Part shown: piece after piece, positions 47,902-57,561 of the stretch | How the letters are laid out: each line of letters opens with the position of its first letter | Position numbering within the stretch: the first letter of the stretch is position 1 | Assembly: GCA_021608145.1 (NCBI GenBank) | Contig: JAKIHM010000003.1 | Span: 83,896-147,895, forward strand | Direction of reading: 5' to 3' | DNA: 64,000 nucleotides | DNA from: Thermovorax subterraneus | GTDB taxonomy: Bacteria > Bacillota > Thermosediminibacteria > Thermosediminibacterales > Thermosediminibacteraceae | The notes under the pieces: generated by a model | Told to the model about the DNA's origin: nothing | The model's database searches: none | Seen by the model: the letters and a program-made list of their open reading frames with translations, nothing else | Made by a program: the position numbers and the translations under genes

Positions 47902-48850
47902 GCGGAAATCTCATAAGAATTTTTTTTAGATTTCTCATCTCGACCGGAGAATCATCGTGAAACATGCCCTTTTTAAGCCCCTGCAGTGCCCTTAATCCTC
48001 TTTCCGTGGAAATATCAAGGTCCTGCGTAATCCTCGATAAAGTCTTTTTCCTCGCTTCGCTCAAGGATTCAAAGATATCAAGCCCTTTTTTCAATTGCTT
48101 CCTTAATTCCTCCCCAAGGTAAATCGAGGTCATCCGGGTCATTGGATTGCCGCAAACGCCGCTTCCCGTCACCCCGAATACTTCGGGAAGTTTGTGTGCG
48201 ATTCCTATTTCCACCGACCACTTCAGCTCTTCGGCTTCCCTCTGCATGCAGACCCTCAGGGTTTTAGGAGTGCAGAGGGCGTAATTTTTTAAAGACCTGA
48301 TAATTGCATGTTCCACGGTATGGGCTTGCTCGGGTTCTATCTCTTCCCTGCTCAAATAACCTACAATAGCCACCTTTTTGCCTGTCTCGTATTCCCACCC
48401 GTAAATTGTTATCTCCATGCTCTTTCTGTCGGAACTGAAAGTGGTATAGCCACCCGCAGGCCGCCATCCCGCGCCGCAAATTATTGGATATCCGCTTTCT
48501 CTGAGTCCTGCAAGATCTATTTTTCTCAAGTTGTAAGCCACAAGCCCTTCGTCTCGAAATTCAAAACCGCCTGCCTTATACCTTTCCATCCCCGAAACTT
48601 TTGCGAAAAGCCCGACGATGCTTTTGTTAGGCAAAACCCGCTCTATCCACAGTTCTTCTATTCTTGCCATAACACCAACAGGATAAAATTCCCTGTCTTC
48701 CAGCGACATCGGAAACAAAAATATTTCTCTTCCCTTTCCAGCCTTAAGAAGCATTTTAGAAAAATAGGGTTCTAAAAAAAGGCCGGTCATATTTCCCCCG
48801 TTGATCCGGGGTAAAACGCCATTGGTAATCGGAAGAGCAAAGGCCTCCAA
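47885..48850 (-). CDS. Unknown protein with an HxxEH motif (LuxS/M16-like?)
   Basis: A 321-residue protein I cannot assign. The centre has QAHTVEHAIIRSLKNY: H177-x-x-E180-H181 is the inverted zinc motif seen in M16 peptidases and in LuxS (HTLEHL). Downstream cysteines (C193, C201, C233, C at CGNPMTR) could be further ligands or nucleophiles. The first 130 residues are mixed alpha/beta (FYPVGVMARIEELWIERVLP); the C-terminus is helical. No signal peptide. It begins one base after dusB, at the end of a panT-coaX-dusB run. Confidence 0.6.
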   Translation of the reverse strand: MEAFALPITNGVLPRINGGNMTGLFLEPYFSKMLLKAGKGREIFLFPMSLEDREFYPVGVMARIEELWIERVLPNKSIVGLFAKVSGMERYKAGGFEFRDEGLVAYNLRKIDLAGLRESGYPIICGAGWRPAGGYTTFSSDRKSMEITIYGWEYETGKKVAIVGYLSREEIEPEQAHTVEHAIIRSLKNYALCTPKTLRVCMQREAEELKWSVEIGIAHKLPEVFGVTGSGVCGNPMTRMTSIYLGEELRKQLKKGLDIFESLSEARKKTLSRITQDLDISTERGLRALQGLKKGMFHDDSPVEMRNLKKILMRFPQDPWH

Positions 48851-49870
48851 TCAAATCACCTCCTGTCCGGCGGCATTTCTCAATCTTACAAAATACTCCT
48901 CCAGTAAAGATTTAATTTCGCCGACATTATTGCTTCTTTGAATTTTTTGCTTTATAGCTGTAGAATGAGGCATTCCCTTTAAATACCATCCTATATGCTT
49001 TCTCATCTCAAGAAGGCCGATTTTCTCCCCGTGAAAATTCAGCGCCAAATCAAGGTGCCTGTATATTACGAGCCTTTTTTCTTCCAAGGTGGGTTTCGGA
49101 AGTTTTTCGCCCGTCCTCAGATAGTGTTTTATTTCCCTAAAAATAAAGGGGTTTCCCAGTGCACCGCGTCCCACCATTACGCCATCGCAACACGTCTGCT
49201 CCAGCATCGATAGAGCGTCTTCAGCCGAAAAAATATCGCCGTTTCCTATGACGGGGACCTTGACAGCCTTTTTTACTTCCCTTATTATATCCCAATCGGC
49301 TTTACCGCTGTAAAACTGCTCCCTGGTCCTTCCGTGGATTATGACCATCGCCGCTCCGCTCTCTTCGGCCATTTTTGAAAATTCTACGGCGTTTACGTGC
49401 TCGTCATCCCAGCCCTTCCGGATTTTCACCGTAACAGGCACCCTTGATACTCTCACCGATTCCCTGATTATTTCCCCTGCCAAAGCCGGTTCTCTCATCA
49501 AAGCACATCCATCGCCGTTTTTCACAATCTTCGGAGTCGGACATCCCATGTTAATGTTTATAAAGTCAAAAGGATGACCCTTTATCTTTTCAATGGCTTT
49601 GCAGAAAAATTCAGGATTGTTCCCAAAAAGCTGAACCCCTATAGGGTGTTCGCGTGGGTCTACCAACAGCAAGGATTCGGTCTTTTTATCGCCGTAACAT
49701 AAACCCCTTGTGCTCACCATCTCAGTTATTACTATATCTGCCCCAAACTCTTTGCATATCAGCCTGAAGGGAATGTCTGTTATCCCCGCCATAGGTGCAA
49801 GAAATATGGGTGGAGAGTCAAAATTAGGGAAACCTTCCCGGTTTCCCCCATCAAATAGTATTTTTCTCAT
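48851..49870 (-). CDS. dusB: tRNA-dihydrouridine synthase (DusB type)
   Basis: A 339-residue FMN enzyme: LAPMAGITDIPFRLICKEFGAD, catalytic-Cys region INMGCPTPKIVKNGDGCALMRE, VTVKIRKGW, IIHGRTREQFYSGKADWD, and VIGNGDIFS. Reduces uridines in tRNA. Overlaps coaX by 20 bp, the same pairing seen near ftsH in B. subtilis. Confidence 0.96.
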   Translation of the reverse strand: MRKILFDGGNREGFPNFDSPPIFLAPMAGITDIPFRLICKEFGADIVITEMVSTRGLCYGDKKTESLLLVDPREHPIGVQLFGNNPEFFCKAIEKIKGHPFDFININMGCPTPKIVKNGDGCALMREPALAGEIIRESVRVSRVPVTVKIRKGWDDEHVNAVEFSKMAEESGAAMVIIHGRTREQFYSGKADWDIIREVKKAVKVPVIGNGDIFSAEDALSMLEQTCCDGVMVGRGALGNPFIFREIKHYLRTGEKLPKPTLEEKRLVIYRHLDLALNFHGEKIGLLEMRKHIGWYLKGMPHSTAIKQKIQRSNNVGEIKSLLEEYFVRLRNAAGQEVI

Positions 49871-50633
49871 AAATTATCCTCAGCCCCTCAAGGGTCAGCA
49901 TGCTGTCAATCTTGTCTATCGTCTTAGTGCCGGGCGCAATAAGATTTGCAATCCCTCCAGTTGCTACCACAAATATGTCTTCCTCACCCAGTTCTTCCTC
50001 CATTTCCTTTTTCATCAGTCCTATTATGTTGTCTACTAACCCCGCATACCCGTAAAAGAGACCCGATTGAATGTTAGTCGTGGTGTTTTTTCCTATAGCC
50101 CTTTCTGGCTTTACTATCTCTACCCGGAAAAGCTTCGATGCGCTTTTAAAAAGGGCCTCGGCCGAAATCAAAAGCCCGGGGGCAATAGCGCCCCCGAGGA
50201 ATTCCATATTAGAGCTTACCGCGTCGAATGTAGTGGCAGTCCCGAAATCTACAACGATTAGGGGAACTTTATATTTGTGAACCGCGCCCACCATGTTTAC
50301 TATTCTATCCGCTCCCACCTCTCTGGGATTTTCCACCCTTATGTTAATTCCCGTTTTTATGCCTGGCCCGACCAGCAACGGCTTAACGCCGAGATATTTC
50401 CCGCACATTTTTTCCAAATAGGGAGTAACAGTGGGAACCACCGACGATATTACGACTCCTTTTATTTGGCTGCAGTCGATATCGGCATCTTCCATCAGGT
50501 TCTTTAAAAGGATACCGTATTCGTCTTCCGTCTGTTCCTTGTGGGTAGAAAATCTCCAGTGAGCTATAAGCTCTCTTTCGCTGAAAACTCCAAAGACTAT
50601 GTTGGTGTTGCCCACGTCTATGGTGAGAAGCAA
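49851..50633 (-). CDS. coaX: Type III pantothenate kinase
   Basis: A 260-residue ASKHA-fold kinase with LTIDVGNTNIVFGVF, GADRIVNMVGAVHKY, VVDFGTATTFDAVS and GGAIAPGLLISAEAL. First step of CoA synthesis; it needs K+/NH4+ and is not CoA-inhibited in known members. It follows a probable pantothenate importer by 4 bp. Confidence 0.96.
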   Translation of the reverse strand: MLLTIDVGNTNIVFGVFSERELIAHWRFSTHKEQTEDEYGILLKNLMEDADIDCSQIKGVVISSVVPTVTPYLEKMCGKYLGVKPLLVGPGIKTGINIRVENPREVGADRIVNMVGAVHKYKVPLIVVDFGTATTFDAVSSNMEFLGGAIAPGLLISAEALFKSASKLFRVEIVKPERAIGKNTTTNIQSGLFYGYAGLVDNIIGLMKKEMEEELGEEDIFVVATGGIANLIAPGTKTIDKIDSMLTLEGLRIIYEKNTI

Positions 50634-50637
50634 TGTA

Positions 50638-51159
50638 TCACCTTCTTGCCCTTTTAAGACTTCTATAGACCAAGGCGGTTATCAATACAGCCACAACTAT
50701 CTCAGGGATACCGTGGGTAACAGCAACTGCCCATGCTGCAGGAGCTGGCAGGTATCCTCTCATGACCGCAATTCCCAGCACTCCTGCTGTATTGGTGATG
50801 GTGCCGAAAGCCGCCGCAAGGGCCACGCTGCCAGTTAACCTGTAGACGTAGTAGGCTACCACACCAATCAACACCCTGGGCAAAATTGCTACTAGCGGGT
50901 CAGCAAAAATCGGAGAACCTGCCCTCATAAAGCTGTGAAGGCCGAATATGAGACCTGTCAAAGCCCCTGTTACCGGTCCTTCCAGCACTCCTCCCAATAC
51001 GGCCGGGATGTGCATTGTCGTTGCATGTCCCGCCGCAGTGGGAACTGGTATGAACCCCAGTGGAGTCATACCGAGGACTATGGAGATAGCCCCCAGAACC
51101 CCTGCTACCGCTAGGGTTCTTACCCCGAGTGCCGCTCCCTTGGCCTTGCCGCTGTTCAT
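50638..51159 (-). CDS. panT: ECF transporter S component, probable pantothenate (PanT)
   Basis: A 173-residue membrane protein with about six helices, LGAISIVLGMTPLGFIPVPTAAGHATTMHIPAVLGGVLEG near the start and GLIFGLHSFMRAG following, a typical S-component layout. Being 4 bp upstream of coaX suggests pantothenate. Upstream are TTGATT-16-TAAAAT promoter-like boxes and a leader hairpin (TCCGGC/GCCGGA) before GGGAGGTG. Confidence 0.8.
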   Translation of the reverse strand: MNSGKAKGAALGVRTLAVAGVLGAISIVLGMTPLGFIPVPTAAGHATTMHIPAVLGGVLEGPVTGALTGLIFGLHSFMRAGSPIFADPLVAILPRVLIGVVAYYVYRLTGSVALAAAFGTITNTAGVLGIAVMRGYLPAPAAWAVAVTHGIPEIVVAVLITALVYRSLKRARR

Positions 51160-51242
51160 TTTTTCACCTCCCGTTCCGGCTCCGTCAGGATGCCGGACGA
51201 ATTACAGTCTTATTTTATCACAACCACCGGAAAAATCAATGC

Positions 51243-51284
51243 AAAAGAGGGAAGCCCTCTTATGCGCTTTCAAGGGCTTCCCTT
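51243..51284 (-). terminator. Terminator overlapping the arsR end
   Basis: A 10-bp stem GGGAAGCCCT/AGGGCTTCCC with TCTTTTG after it on the minus strand; it uses the last codons of arsR. Confidence 0.8.
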
Positions 51285-51568
51285 TTCATTGCAATGAGCA
51301 GGTCTTCCAGCTTCGTGAGAAATTCGGCGATAACGCTGCTGCTCAAGCTGTAGTATACGTATTTCCCTTCCTGCCGGCTTTTTATGATTCCGCTTATCTT
51401 AAGAAGCCTAAGGTGTCCCGAAATATTCGACTGGCTCGCACCCAGTTCCTGGACCAGCTGGCTCACTGTCTTTTCCCTTTCTCTTAAAGCTTCCACTATC
51501 CTGAGCCTGGTTTTGTCCGCCAAGCTTTCCAAAAACCTTACTTTGGATTCAACTGAATTCAACGTCAA
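51260..51568 (-). CDS. ArsR-family winged-helix repressor without cysteines
   Basis: About 102 residues with the ArsR fold: KVRFLESLADKTRLRIVEALREREKTVSQLVQELGASQSNISGHLRLLKISGIIKSRQEGKYVYYSL. The metal motif ELCVCD reads ELGASQ and the protein has no cysteine, so it is not a thiol-type metal sensor. The start is a TTG overlapping the radical SAM stop as TTGA, with AAGGGGGG before it. A perfect palindrome in the operon promoter is its likely operator. Confidence 0.85.
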   Translation of the reverse strand: MTLNSVESKVRFLESLADKTRLRIVEALREREKTVSQLVQELGASQSNISGHLRLLKISGIIKSRQEGKYVYYSLSSSVIAEFLTKLEDLLIAMKREALESA

Positions 51569-52941
51569 TCGGTTCCCCCCTTGCAGCATTCTCCTTCTTT
51601 TACTTTTTTATCATACCAGATTTTGTCCGCTATTTCACCCCATTTTTCGGCATAGGGCTTCAATTTTTCTGCAAATTCCGCTGCTGTCTCGTTGGCAGTG
51701 AGCTGCGTGCTGTAGGCCCCGCTTTCTTCCACAATTTCCTTGAGCATTTCCGGATTGTCTATGAGGGGACACGGTCTTCTCATGTTCATGTTGAAAGGCT
51801 GCCTTTTTTGATAGGCCAGCATCAGCGGCGAACGCAACGCATCTTTGAGGCTCAAATTTTTAATATTGCACGTGGAGTAGTGAACAAAAGCACATGGTTC
51901 AACTTCTCCCTGAGCATTTATATGAAGGTATCTCCTGCCTCCGGCTATGCAGCCGTTGGAAGCCTCGCCGTCGTTCCAGAAATCAATAATCAATATGGGC
52001 TTGGTCTTCCTGTACTCCAAAATCATGTCGTATATATATGCCCTTTGCTCGGGCGTTGCCATCATATCAAGGTCTACATCCTTGCCTATGGGTATATAGG
52101 TAAAATACCAAGCAAAGGCTGCTCCTTTGTCAACCAGCATATCCACGAATTCCTCGCTGGCAAGCTCCTCAGTATTATGCCTCGTGTAGGTAACTGATAC
52201 CCCGTATATGAGCCCGGCTTCTCTCATTTTATCCATGGCGTTCATTACCTTCTTGAAAACCCCTTTGCCCCTTCGCCTGTCCGTCGTTTCCTCAAACCCC
52301 TCGATGCTGAAAGCTAAGGTCACGTTGCCGAGCCTCTGCATGTTTTTAATCAGTTCGTCGTCCACTAAAGTCCCGTTTGTGAAAAGGTGAAACACCATGG
52401 AGCCGTGCTTTTCAGCGAGCTTGAGTATGTCGTCCTTTCTAAGAAGCGGTTCGCCACCGGACATGACCATGAAGTATATTCCCAGCTCCTGGGCTTCAGT
52501 GCAGATCCTGTCCATAAGTTCAAAGCTCAGCTCTTCCCTTCTCTGGTAATCGCCTGCCCAGCAGCCGATGCAGTTGAGGTTGCACCTTTCCGTCGGGTCT
52601 ACCAGCAGCGCCCACGGTACCGAACATCCCAGTTTTTTTGCATTTTCAAGCTGCCTCGGCACTCCGAGGAAGCTGGCGTTCACGAAAAAGTTTACCGCCA
52701 TCTTCTGTTTAACGTTGGGATGGGTATTGGTAAGCAGCCGCTGTGCAAACTTGTACCAGTTGGAATCCTTATTTTGGAGGAATTTTTTGACCGAACTCAC
52801 GTTTCTCCTGTGGTGCTCCGGCATTGGAATTTTTTCTACCCATTCCAGCATCCTTTCCATGTTGTTTATCGGTTCGTTCACCAAAAACCGCACGCCCTGT
52901 TCTATTACCTTTTCTCCCAGGAGAGTTCTGGCTAGGTCCAT
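51565..52941 (-). CDS. Radical SAM protein with SPASM-like C-terminus
   Basis: A 458-residue protein. Residues 1-105 are a helical N-terminal extension; the cluster motif is C120-x3-C124-x2-C127 in PTERCNLNCIGCWAG; YFMVMSGGEPLLRKDD follows. The C-terminal part has further cysteines (NGCIAGGRRYLHINAQGEVEPCAFVHYSTCNI, RPCPLIDNP) typical of SPASM/twitch clusters. Substrate unknown. RBS GGGGGGATTGGA. Co-transcribed with an ArsR-type repressor. Confidence 0.85.
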   Translation of the reverse strand: MDLARTLLGEKVIEQGVRFLVNEPINNMERMLEWVEKIPMPEHHRRNVSSVKKFLQNKDSNWYKFAQRLLTNTHPNVKQKMAVNFFVNASFLGVPRQLENAKKLGCSVPWALLVDPTERCNLNCIGCWAGDYQRREELSFELMDRICTEAQELGIYFMVMSGGEPLLRKDDILKLAEKHGSMVFHLFTNGTLVDDELIKNMQRLGNVTLAFSIEGFEETTDRRRGKGVFKKVMNAMDKMREAGLIYGVSVTYTRHNTEELASEEFVDMLVDKGAAFAWYFTYIPIGKDVDLDMMATPEQRAYIYDMILEYRKTKPILIIDFWNDGEASNGCIAGGRRYLHINAQGEVEPCAFVHYSTCNIKNLSLKDALRSPLMLAYQKRQPFNMNMRRPCPLIDNPEMLKEIVEESGAYSTQLTANETAAEFAEKLKPYAEKWGEIADKIWYDKKVKEGECCKGGTD

Positions 52942-52976
52942 TCCAATCCCCCCATTTAAATTGTTATGTCTTCAGT

Positions 52977-53032
52977 TCATTATATAATGATATGTTTATT
53001 CCTATTATATCTTGCCAGGTAACATTTGTCAA
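52977..53032 (-). promoter_or_regulatory. Promoter and ArsR-type operator of the radical SAM operon
   Basis: Perfect TTGACA (53027-53032) and TATAAT (53004-53009), 17 bp apart, are followed by the perfect 14-bp palindrome TCATTATATAATGA (52977-52990) between the promoter and the gene, where a bound repressor would block transcription. Confidence 0.85.
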
Positions 53033-53043
53033 CTTTTCCGCAC

Positions 53044-53499
53044 TCAGTTGAGGATTAATTTGGCACCTATGGATAACAGCACAAGGCCAAAAAAACGCAT
53101 CCAGGTAAATGGAGCTTTTTCGAGGCCAAAAAATCCAAAATGGTCCAGAAGGCAAGCTGTCAGCACCTGACCTACAATTATGGCGGTGGTTGCCACTGCC
53201 GCTCCCAGTTTGGGTATGCTCATCACCACTGCGTATGTAATGAGAACTCCTATAACGCCTCCGAGATAATCGTACCACGGCACGCTATCGTATTTTTCCC
53301 AAGATGTCCTGCTTACCCCTAAAAGGATAACCGCCGCCATCACTAAAGTTGCAGTAAGGTGCACTATTAATGTAGCACCCGAAATCCCTATGGCCCTGCT
53401 CACCACCGAATTCATGGACCCCTGCACCGCCATCAAAAGCCCTGCCAGGGCTGCCACAGCAAGGAAAAATAATCCTCCCGAAAGATTCACCCATACCAC
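53044..53499 (-). CDS. YdcZ/DUF606-type DMT transporter half-protein
   Basis: A 151-residue membrane protein with five helices (AGLLMAVQGSMNSVVSRAIG, TLIVHLTATLVMAAVIL, GVIGVLITYAVVMSIPKLGAAVATTAIIVGQVLTACLLDHFG, GLVLLSIGAKLIL), the DUF606 pattern. Such proteins usually act as paired or dimeric transporters; substrate unknown. It lies just upstream of the radical SAM promoter. Confidence 0.88.
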   Translation of the reverse strand: MVWVNLSGGLFFLAVAALAGLLMAVQGSMNSVVSRAIGISGATLIVHLTATLVMAAVILLGVSRTSWEKYDSVPWYDYLGGVIGVLITYAVVMSIPKLGAAVATTAIIVGQVLTACLLDHFGFFGLEKAPFTWMRFFGLVLLSIGAKLILN

Positions 53500-53562
53500 C
53501 TTCCAGCTCTTTTCTTTTTAGGTGCTCGTTATTTTATATTTTCACCCATTCAGATTAATATG

Positions 53563-53594
53563 CAAAAAAATAGACCCACCTTATGGGTGGGTCC
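53563..53594 (-). terminator. Terminator of ftsH
   Basis: The stem GACCCACC/GGTGGGTC with a 5-nt loop and TATTTTTTTGC follows on the minus strand. Confidence 0.88.
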
Positions 53595-53605
53595 TTCGGT
53601 ACTTT

Positions 53606-55405
53606 TTAGGCACTTGCGAAAACCTCCCGGAATTCTTCTTCCGAAAGTTTTTCGCGCTCAAGGAGTGCTTCTGCCACCTTATGAAGCTTATTTATATTTT
53701 CGCTCAGCAGAGCCTTTGCCCTGCTGTAGCATTTGTCGATGATGTTCCTCACTTCCTTGTCGATAGCCGCCGCTACTTCTTCGCTATAGTTCCTACCCCT
53801 AGCCAGGTCCCTTCCCAAAAATACTTCTTCCTGCTTATGTCCCAGTGTCATCGGGCCCAGACTTTCGCTCATCCCGTATTCCATGACCATTCTCCGAGCT
53901 ATTTCGGTCGCCCGTTCCAAATCGTTCTGCGCCCCGGTGCTTACTTCTTTTAGCACCAGTTCCTCCGAAGCTCTTCCTCCCAATAGATGCGTGACGTGGT
54001 CGAGAAGTTCACTTTTGCTCATGAAAAACCGGTCTTCTTTGGGAAGTATAAGGGTGTATCCTCCGGCCCTGCCCCTTGGGATTATGGATACTTCATGAAC
54101 CGGGTCCACATTGGGCAAAAGCTCCGCAACCACTGCGTGGCCAGCTTCATGATAAGCCACCAAACGCCTTTCCTTTTCCGTCATTATGCGGCTTTTCTTT
54201 TCAGGGCCTGCCACCACCCTTGTTATGGCCTCTTCAAGTTCCTCCATCGTTATCTTTTTCTTATTTCTCCTGGCTGCAAGCAAGGCCGCTTCATTCATCA
54301 GGTTTTCCAAATCGGCCCCCGTAAATCCGGGAGTCCTCCTGGCAAGCACTCCCAGATCCACATCTTCAGCCAGAGGCTTATTTCTTGCATGAACCTTCAA
54401 TATCTCTTCCCTGCCCTTGACGTCCGGCCGATCCACCACTATCTGGCGGTCGAACCTGCCGGGCCTCAAAAGGGCTGGGTCCAATATGTCGGGCCTGTTG
54501 GTGGCCGCAATTATTATTATCCCCTCATTTATGGTAAAGCCATCCATTTCAACTAAAAGCTGGTTCAATGTCTGTTCTCTCTCATCGTGACCGCCGCCTA
54601 ACCCTGCACCTCTTTGCCTGCCGACGGCGTCTATTTCATCTATAAACACGATACACGGGGCGTTTTTCTTGGCCTGCTCAAAAAGGTCCCGCACCCGGGC
54701 CGCACCGACCCCGACGAACATCTCCACAAAGTCGGAACCGCTTATGCTGAAAAAGGGGACACCCGCCTCTCCAGCTACCGCCCGGGCCAGCAGGGTTTTA
54801 CCCGTGCCCGGTGGGCCTACGAGAAGCACTCCTTTTGGAATTCTTGCCCCTAATTCTATGAATTTTTTCGGGTTTTTTAAAAACTCTACCACTTCCTGGA
54901 GTTCTTCCTTGGCTTCATCTACACCAGCCACATCTTTAAAAGTCACTCTCTTTTTGTCATCAGTGTGAAGCCTGGCCCTGCTCCGGCCAAAGCTCATCAC
55001 CCTGCTGCCGCCGCCCTGGCTCTGCTGCATTATGAAAAACCAGGCACCGACAAAGAGCAAACCCATCAATATGGAGGGAATTATCTGAGACCACCAGGGA
55101 ACTGTAGGCACAGGCTGGGCTATGAGTGCAATTTCTCCTCTATCTATTCTCGGCTGAATTCTCTCTATGAACACCGTTTTATCGGGCACGTAACTCGTAA
55201 ATTTCCTGCCATCTTTCAAAGTTCCTTCTATATTGTTGTCCATCATTTTTATTTCCTTTACACTTCCATTGTCTATAAGGCGAATCAGGTCAGTATATCC
55301 TATCCTCTCTTGAATTTCGCTCCTTGTGGAGTACCACTGTACAAGAGATAAAAGCAGGATGAATATTAAAAGGTAAAAACTTGCATTGCGAAGAAAATTG
55401 TTCAA
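53606..55405 (-). CDS. ftsH: FtsH: membrane AAA+ zinc protease
   Basis: About 599 residues: two N-terminal membrane helices (about 9-27 and 106-124) flanking an external domain, AAA+ Walker [20 protein letters not shown], the second region of homology [21 protein letters not shown], and the zinc motif [10 protein letters not shown]. Degrades membrane and short-lived proteins. The start is a TTG 5 nt after GGGAGGAG. Follows hpt as in most Firmicutes. Confidence 0.97.
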   Translation of the reverse strand: MNNFLRNASFYLLIFILLLSLVQWYSTRSEIQERIGYTDLIRLIDNGSVKEIKMMDNNIEGTLKDGRKFTSYVPDKTVFIERIQPRIDRGEIALIAQPVPTVPWWSQIIPSILMGLLFVGAWFFIMQQSQGGGSRVMSFGRSRARLHTDDKKRVTFKDVAGVDEAKEELQEVVEFLKNPKKFIELGARIPKGVLLVGPPGTGKTLLARAVAGEAGVPFFSISGSDFVEMFVGVGAARVRDLFEQAKKNAPCIVFIDEIDAVGRQRGAGLGGGHDEREQTLNQLLVEMDGFTINEGIIIIAATNRPDILDPALLRPGRFDRQIVVDRPDVKGREEILKVHARNKPLAEDVDLGVLARRTPGFTGADLENLMNEAALLAARRNKKKITMEELEEAITRVVAGPEKKSRIMTEKERRLVAYHEAGHAVVAELLPNVDPVHEVSIIPRGRAGGYTLILPKEDRFFMSKSELLDHVTHLLGGRASEELVLKEVSTGAQNDLERATEIARRMVMEYGMSESLGPMTLGHKQEEVFLGRDLARGRNYSEEVAAAIDKEVRNIIDKCYSRAKALLSENINKLHKVAEALLEREKLSEEEFREVFASA

Positions 55406-55493
55406 AATTGCTCCTCCCTTCAAGGGCCGAATAATCCCTTCGATATTCTACCACAATATTATCATATTTGCAAAACCCTAAAAATCTTTGCCT

Positions 55494-56042
55494 TCAATTC
55501 GCTGCTTTTACAGCCTCCTCTTTTAAAATGCCTATGAACGGGAGATTTCTGTATTTTTCGTTGTAGTCAAGTCCATAACCCACTACGAAATAGTCCGGAA
55601 TCTCAAATCCCAGGTAGTCCACCTTTATTTTAACTTTTCGGCGACTGGGCTTATCTAAAAGTGTGCAAATTTTTATGCTGGCAGGCTTTCTGGATTTCAG
55701 CATGTTATATAGATAGCTCAAGGTCAACCCCGAGTCGATAATATCTTCTACAATCAAAATATTCCTTCCTTCTATATTCTCGTCGAGGTCCTTCAAAATT
55801 CTCACTACGCCTGAAGACTCGGTGGATGCACCATAGCTCGATACCGCCATGAAATCCACCTGAACTGGTAAATCAATATGCCTGATGAGGTCGGCAATAA
55901 AAAGCACCGCCCCTTTTAAAACTCCTACGAGCAATACGTCTTTTTTATCTCTGTAGTCTTCAGTTATTCTTTTGCCCAGTTCCTTGAGTTTGCTCTTTAT
56001 CTCCTCTTCAGTTATTAAAATTTCTTTTATATCTTCCAGCAC
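55494..56042 (-). CDS. hpt: Hypoxanthine phosphoribosyltransferase
   Basis: A 182-residue purine salvage enzyme with the PRPP motif [17 protein letters not shown] and [13 protein letters not shown]. The tilS-hpt-ftsH order is conserved; in Bacillus HprT and TilS also act together at the ftsH promoter. Confidence 0.97.
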   Translation of the reverse strand: MLEDIKEILITEEEIKSKLKELGKRITEDYRDKKDVLLVGVLKGAVLFIADLIRHIDLPVQVDFMAVSSYGASTESSGVVRILKDLDENIEGRNILIVEDIIDSGLTLSYLYNMLKSRKPASIKICTLLDKPSRRKVKIKVDYLGFEIPDYFVVGYGLDYNEKYRNLPFIGILKEEAVKAAN

Positions 56043-56045
56043 AGG

Positions 56046-57452
56046 CTACTCCTCCTGCTTTTTATTTTTTGTTTTCATTTCCAGGACTAACACCTTTTTC
56101 GTCTTGTCGGTAACCTTAAACCTTTCGTCGATCCTCATACCGCAAACCCATAGTATTTGGTCTCCCGAAACGACCAGCGGCACCCGGTCCCTTTCCCTCG
56201 CGGGTATTTTATTGTCCACGAAAAAATCCTGGAGTTTCTTGGAAAATCCGCTTCCGAACGGAATAAATCTATCCCCCGGCCTGCGGTTTCTTACTGCCAG
56301 CGGGTCTTTTATCCTGTCATAATCCAGATACGCTAAGTGGGGACTTTTCTTAAGAGAAAAGCCTTCTTTCACTTCGGCTATTCGGGCTGAGATCACAGCT
56401 CCCGCCTCAGGAATTTCAACTTCCCCGGGCACGGGAAGTTCATAATAAAAGCTTTTTGCCTCCGGCGGAGCTTTGCCGTGAATATAAAAATACTCGTAGC
56501 TTTTCTCACCCACAAGCCCACGCGGCAAATTTAATCTACTTCCCGTCGGTTTTTCTTTTATAAACTCCACCAGCATTTTGGCGTGCCTGTATTCAAAGTC
56601 CTGCAGATTCCCTAGAATTTCCTCCACAGCTTTTCTCACTACTCTAAGCTTTATGGCATCGTGCAGCTTTTCATACTTTTCCAAGTTTATCATCACGCCG
56701 CCAGGCATCCTTTTGGCTGTACTGCCGTAAGCTTCCCTTGAAAGCTCTTCCAGCAAGGACGCATCGAGGGAAGCAATTTCCGAAAGCCTCTTTAGGGATG
56801 TCGAAAGATGCGGACAGTAGTCCCTCTTTATTAGCGGAAGCAATTCCAGCCTAATTTTATTCCTGAAATAGATGGTCTGAAGATTTGTGCTGTCTATTCT
56901 GAAAGGAATACCCTCCTTTTTCAGGTATTCCTCGATAGCATCCCTTTCCACTTCGATTAAAGGGCGGATGTAATGGTCCCTTACCGGCTCGATTCCCACA
57001 AGCCCCTCAATCCCACTTCCACGGAAGATATTCATGAGGATGGTCTCCTCGCGGTCATTGCTGTTATGTGCAAGGGCAATTCTACTTGCTTTTATCTTCT
57101 CCCTTATGCGTTCGAAAAAGGCATATCTAACCCTTCTTGCCGCATCCTCGGGCGAAAGCCCTGTTTCCCTTATGTAAGCAGGCACATCTATTTTTTGTGC
57201 ATAACAGGGCACGCCCCACCTTTTGGCTAGTTCTTTGACAAAAGCCTCATCTTCATCAGCTTCTCGGCCGCGAAACGAATGGTTGAGGTGGGCGATCGCC
57301 AAATCTATGCCAAACTCTTCCTTAAAACGGAGCAACAGATGCAAAAGACAAACCGAATCGGGTCCCCCGGAAACACCCACAAGAACTCTGTCTCCGTTTT
57401 TTATCATACGATATTTTAGGACTGTATTTTTAAATACCTCTACAATATCCAT
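56046..57452 (-). CDS. tilS: TilS: tRNA(Ile)-lysidine synthase
   Basis: A 468-residue N-type ATP pyrophosphatase with the PP-loop VGVSGGPDSVCLLHLL near residue 26, and the HNSNDREETILMNIFRGSGIEGL motif. A C-terminal TilS domain is present (LAVRNRRPGDRFIPFG, KKLQDFFVDNKIPARERDRVPL). Adds lysine to the CAU anticodon wobble base of tRNA-Ile2. Confidence 0.97.
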   Translation of the reverse strand: MDIVEVFKNTVLKYRMIKNGDRVLVGVSGGPDSVCLLHLLLRFKEEFGIDLAIAHLNHSFRGREADEDEAFVKELAKRWGVPCYAQKIDVPAYIRETGLSPEDAARRVRYAFFERIREKIKASRIALAHNSNDREETILMNIFRGSGIEGLVGIEPVRDHYIRPLIEVERDAIEEYLKKEGIPFRIDSTNLQTIYFRNKIRLELLPLIKRDYCPHLSTSLKRLSEIASLDASLLEELSREAYGSTAKRMPGGVMINLEKYEKLHDAIKLRVVRKAVEEILGNLQDFEYRHAKMLVEFIKEKPTGSRLNLPRGLVGEKSYEYFYIHGKAPPEAKSFYYELPVPGEVEIPEAGAVISARIAEVKEGFSLKKSPHLAYLDYDRIKDPLAVRNRRPGDRFIPFGSGFSKKLQDFFVDNKIPARERDRVPLVVSGDQILWVCGMRIDERFKVTDKTKKVLVLEMKTKNKKQEE

Positions 57453-57531
57453 GATTTACCCACCAAAATGCTACCACTCAGCAACTTCCATTTTAAAATA
57501 AATAATATCAGAAGTAATTACGAAATACAAG

Positions 57532-57561
57532 CACAAAAAATACAAGGCCGTTTGGGCCTTT
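57532..57561 (-). terminator. Terminator after spoIIE
   Basis: The short stem AAGGCC/GGCCTT with a 5-nt loop and TGTATTTTTTG follows the spoIIE stop on the minus strand. Confidence 0.7.
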
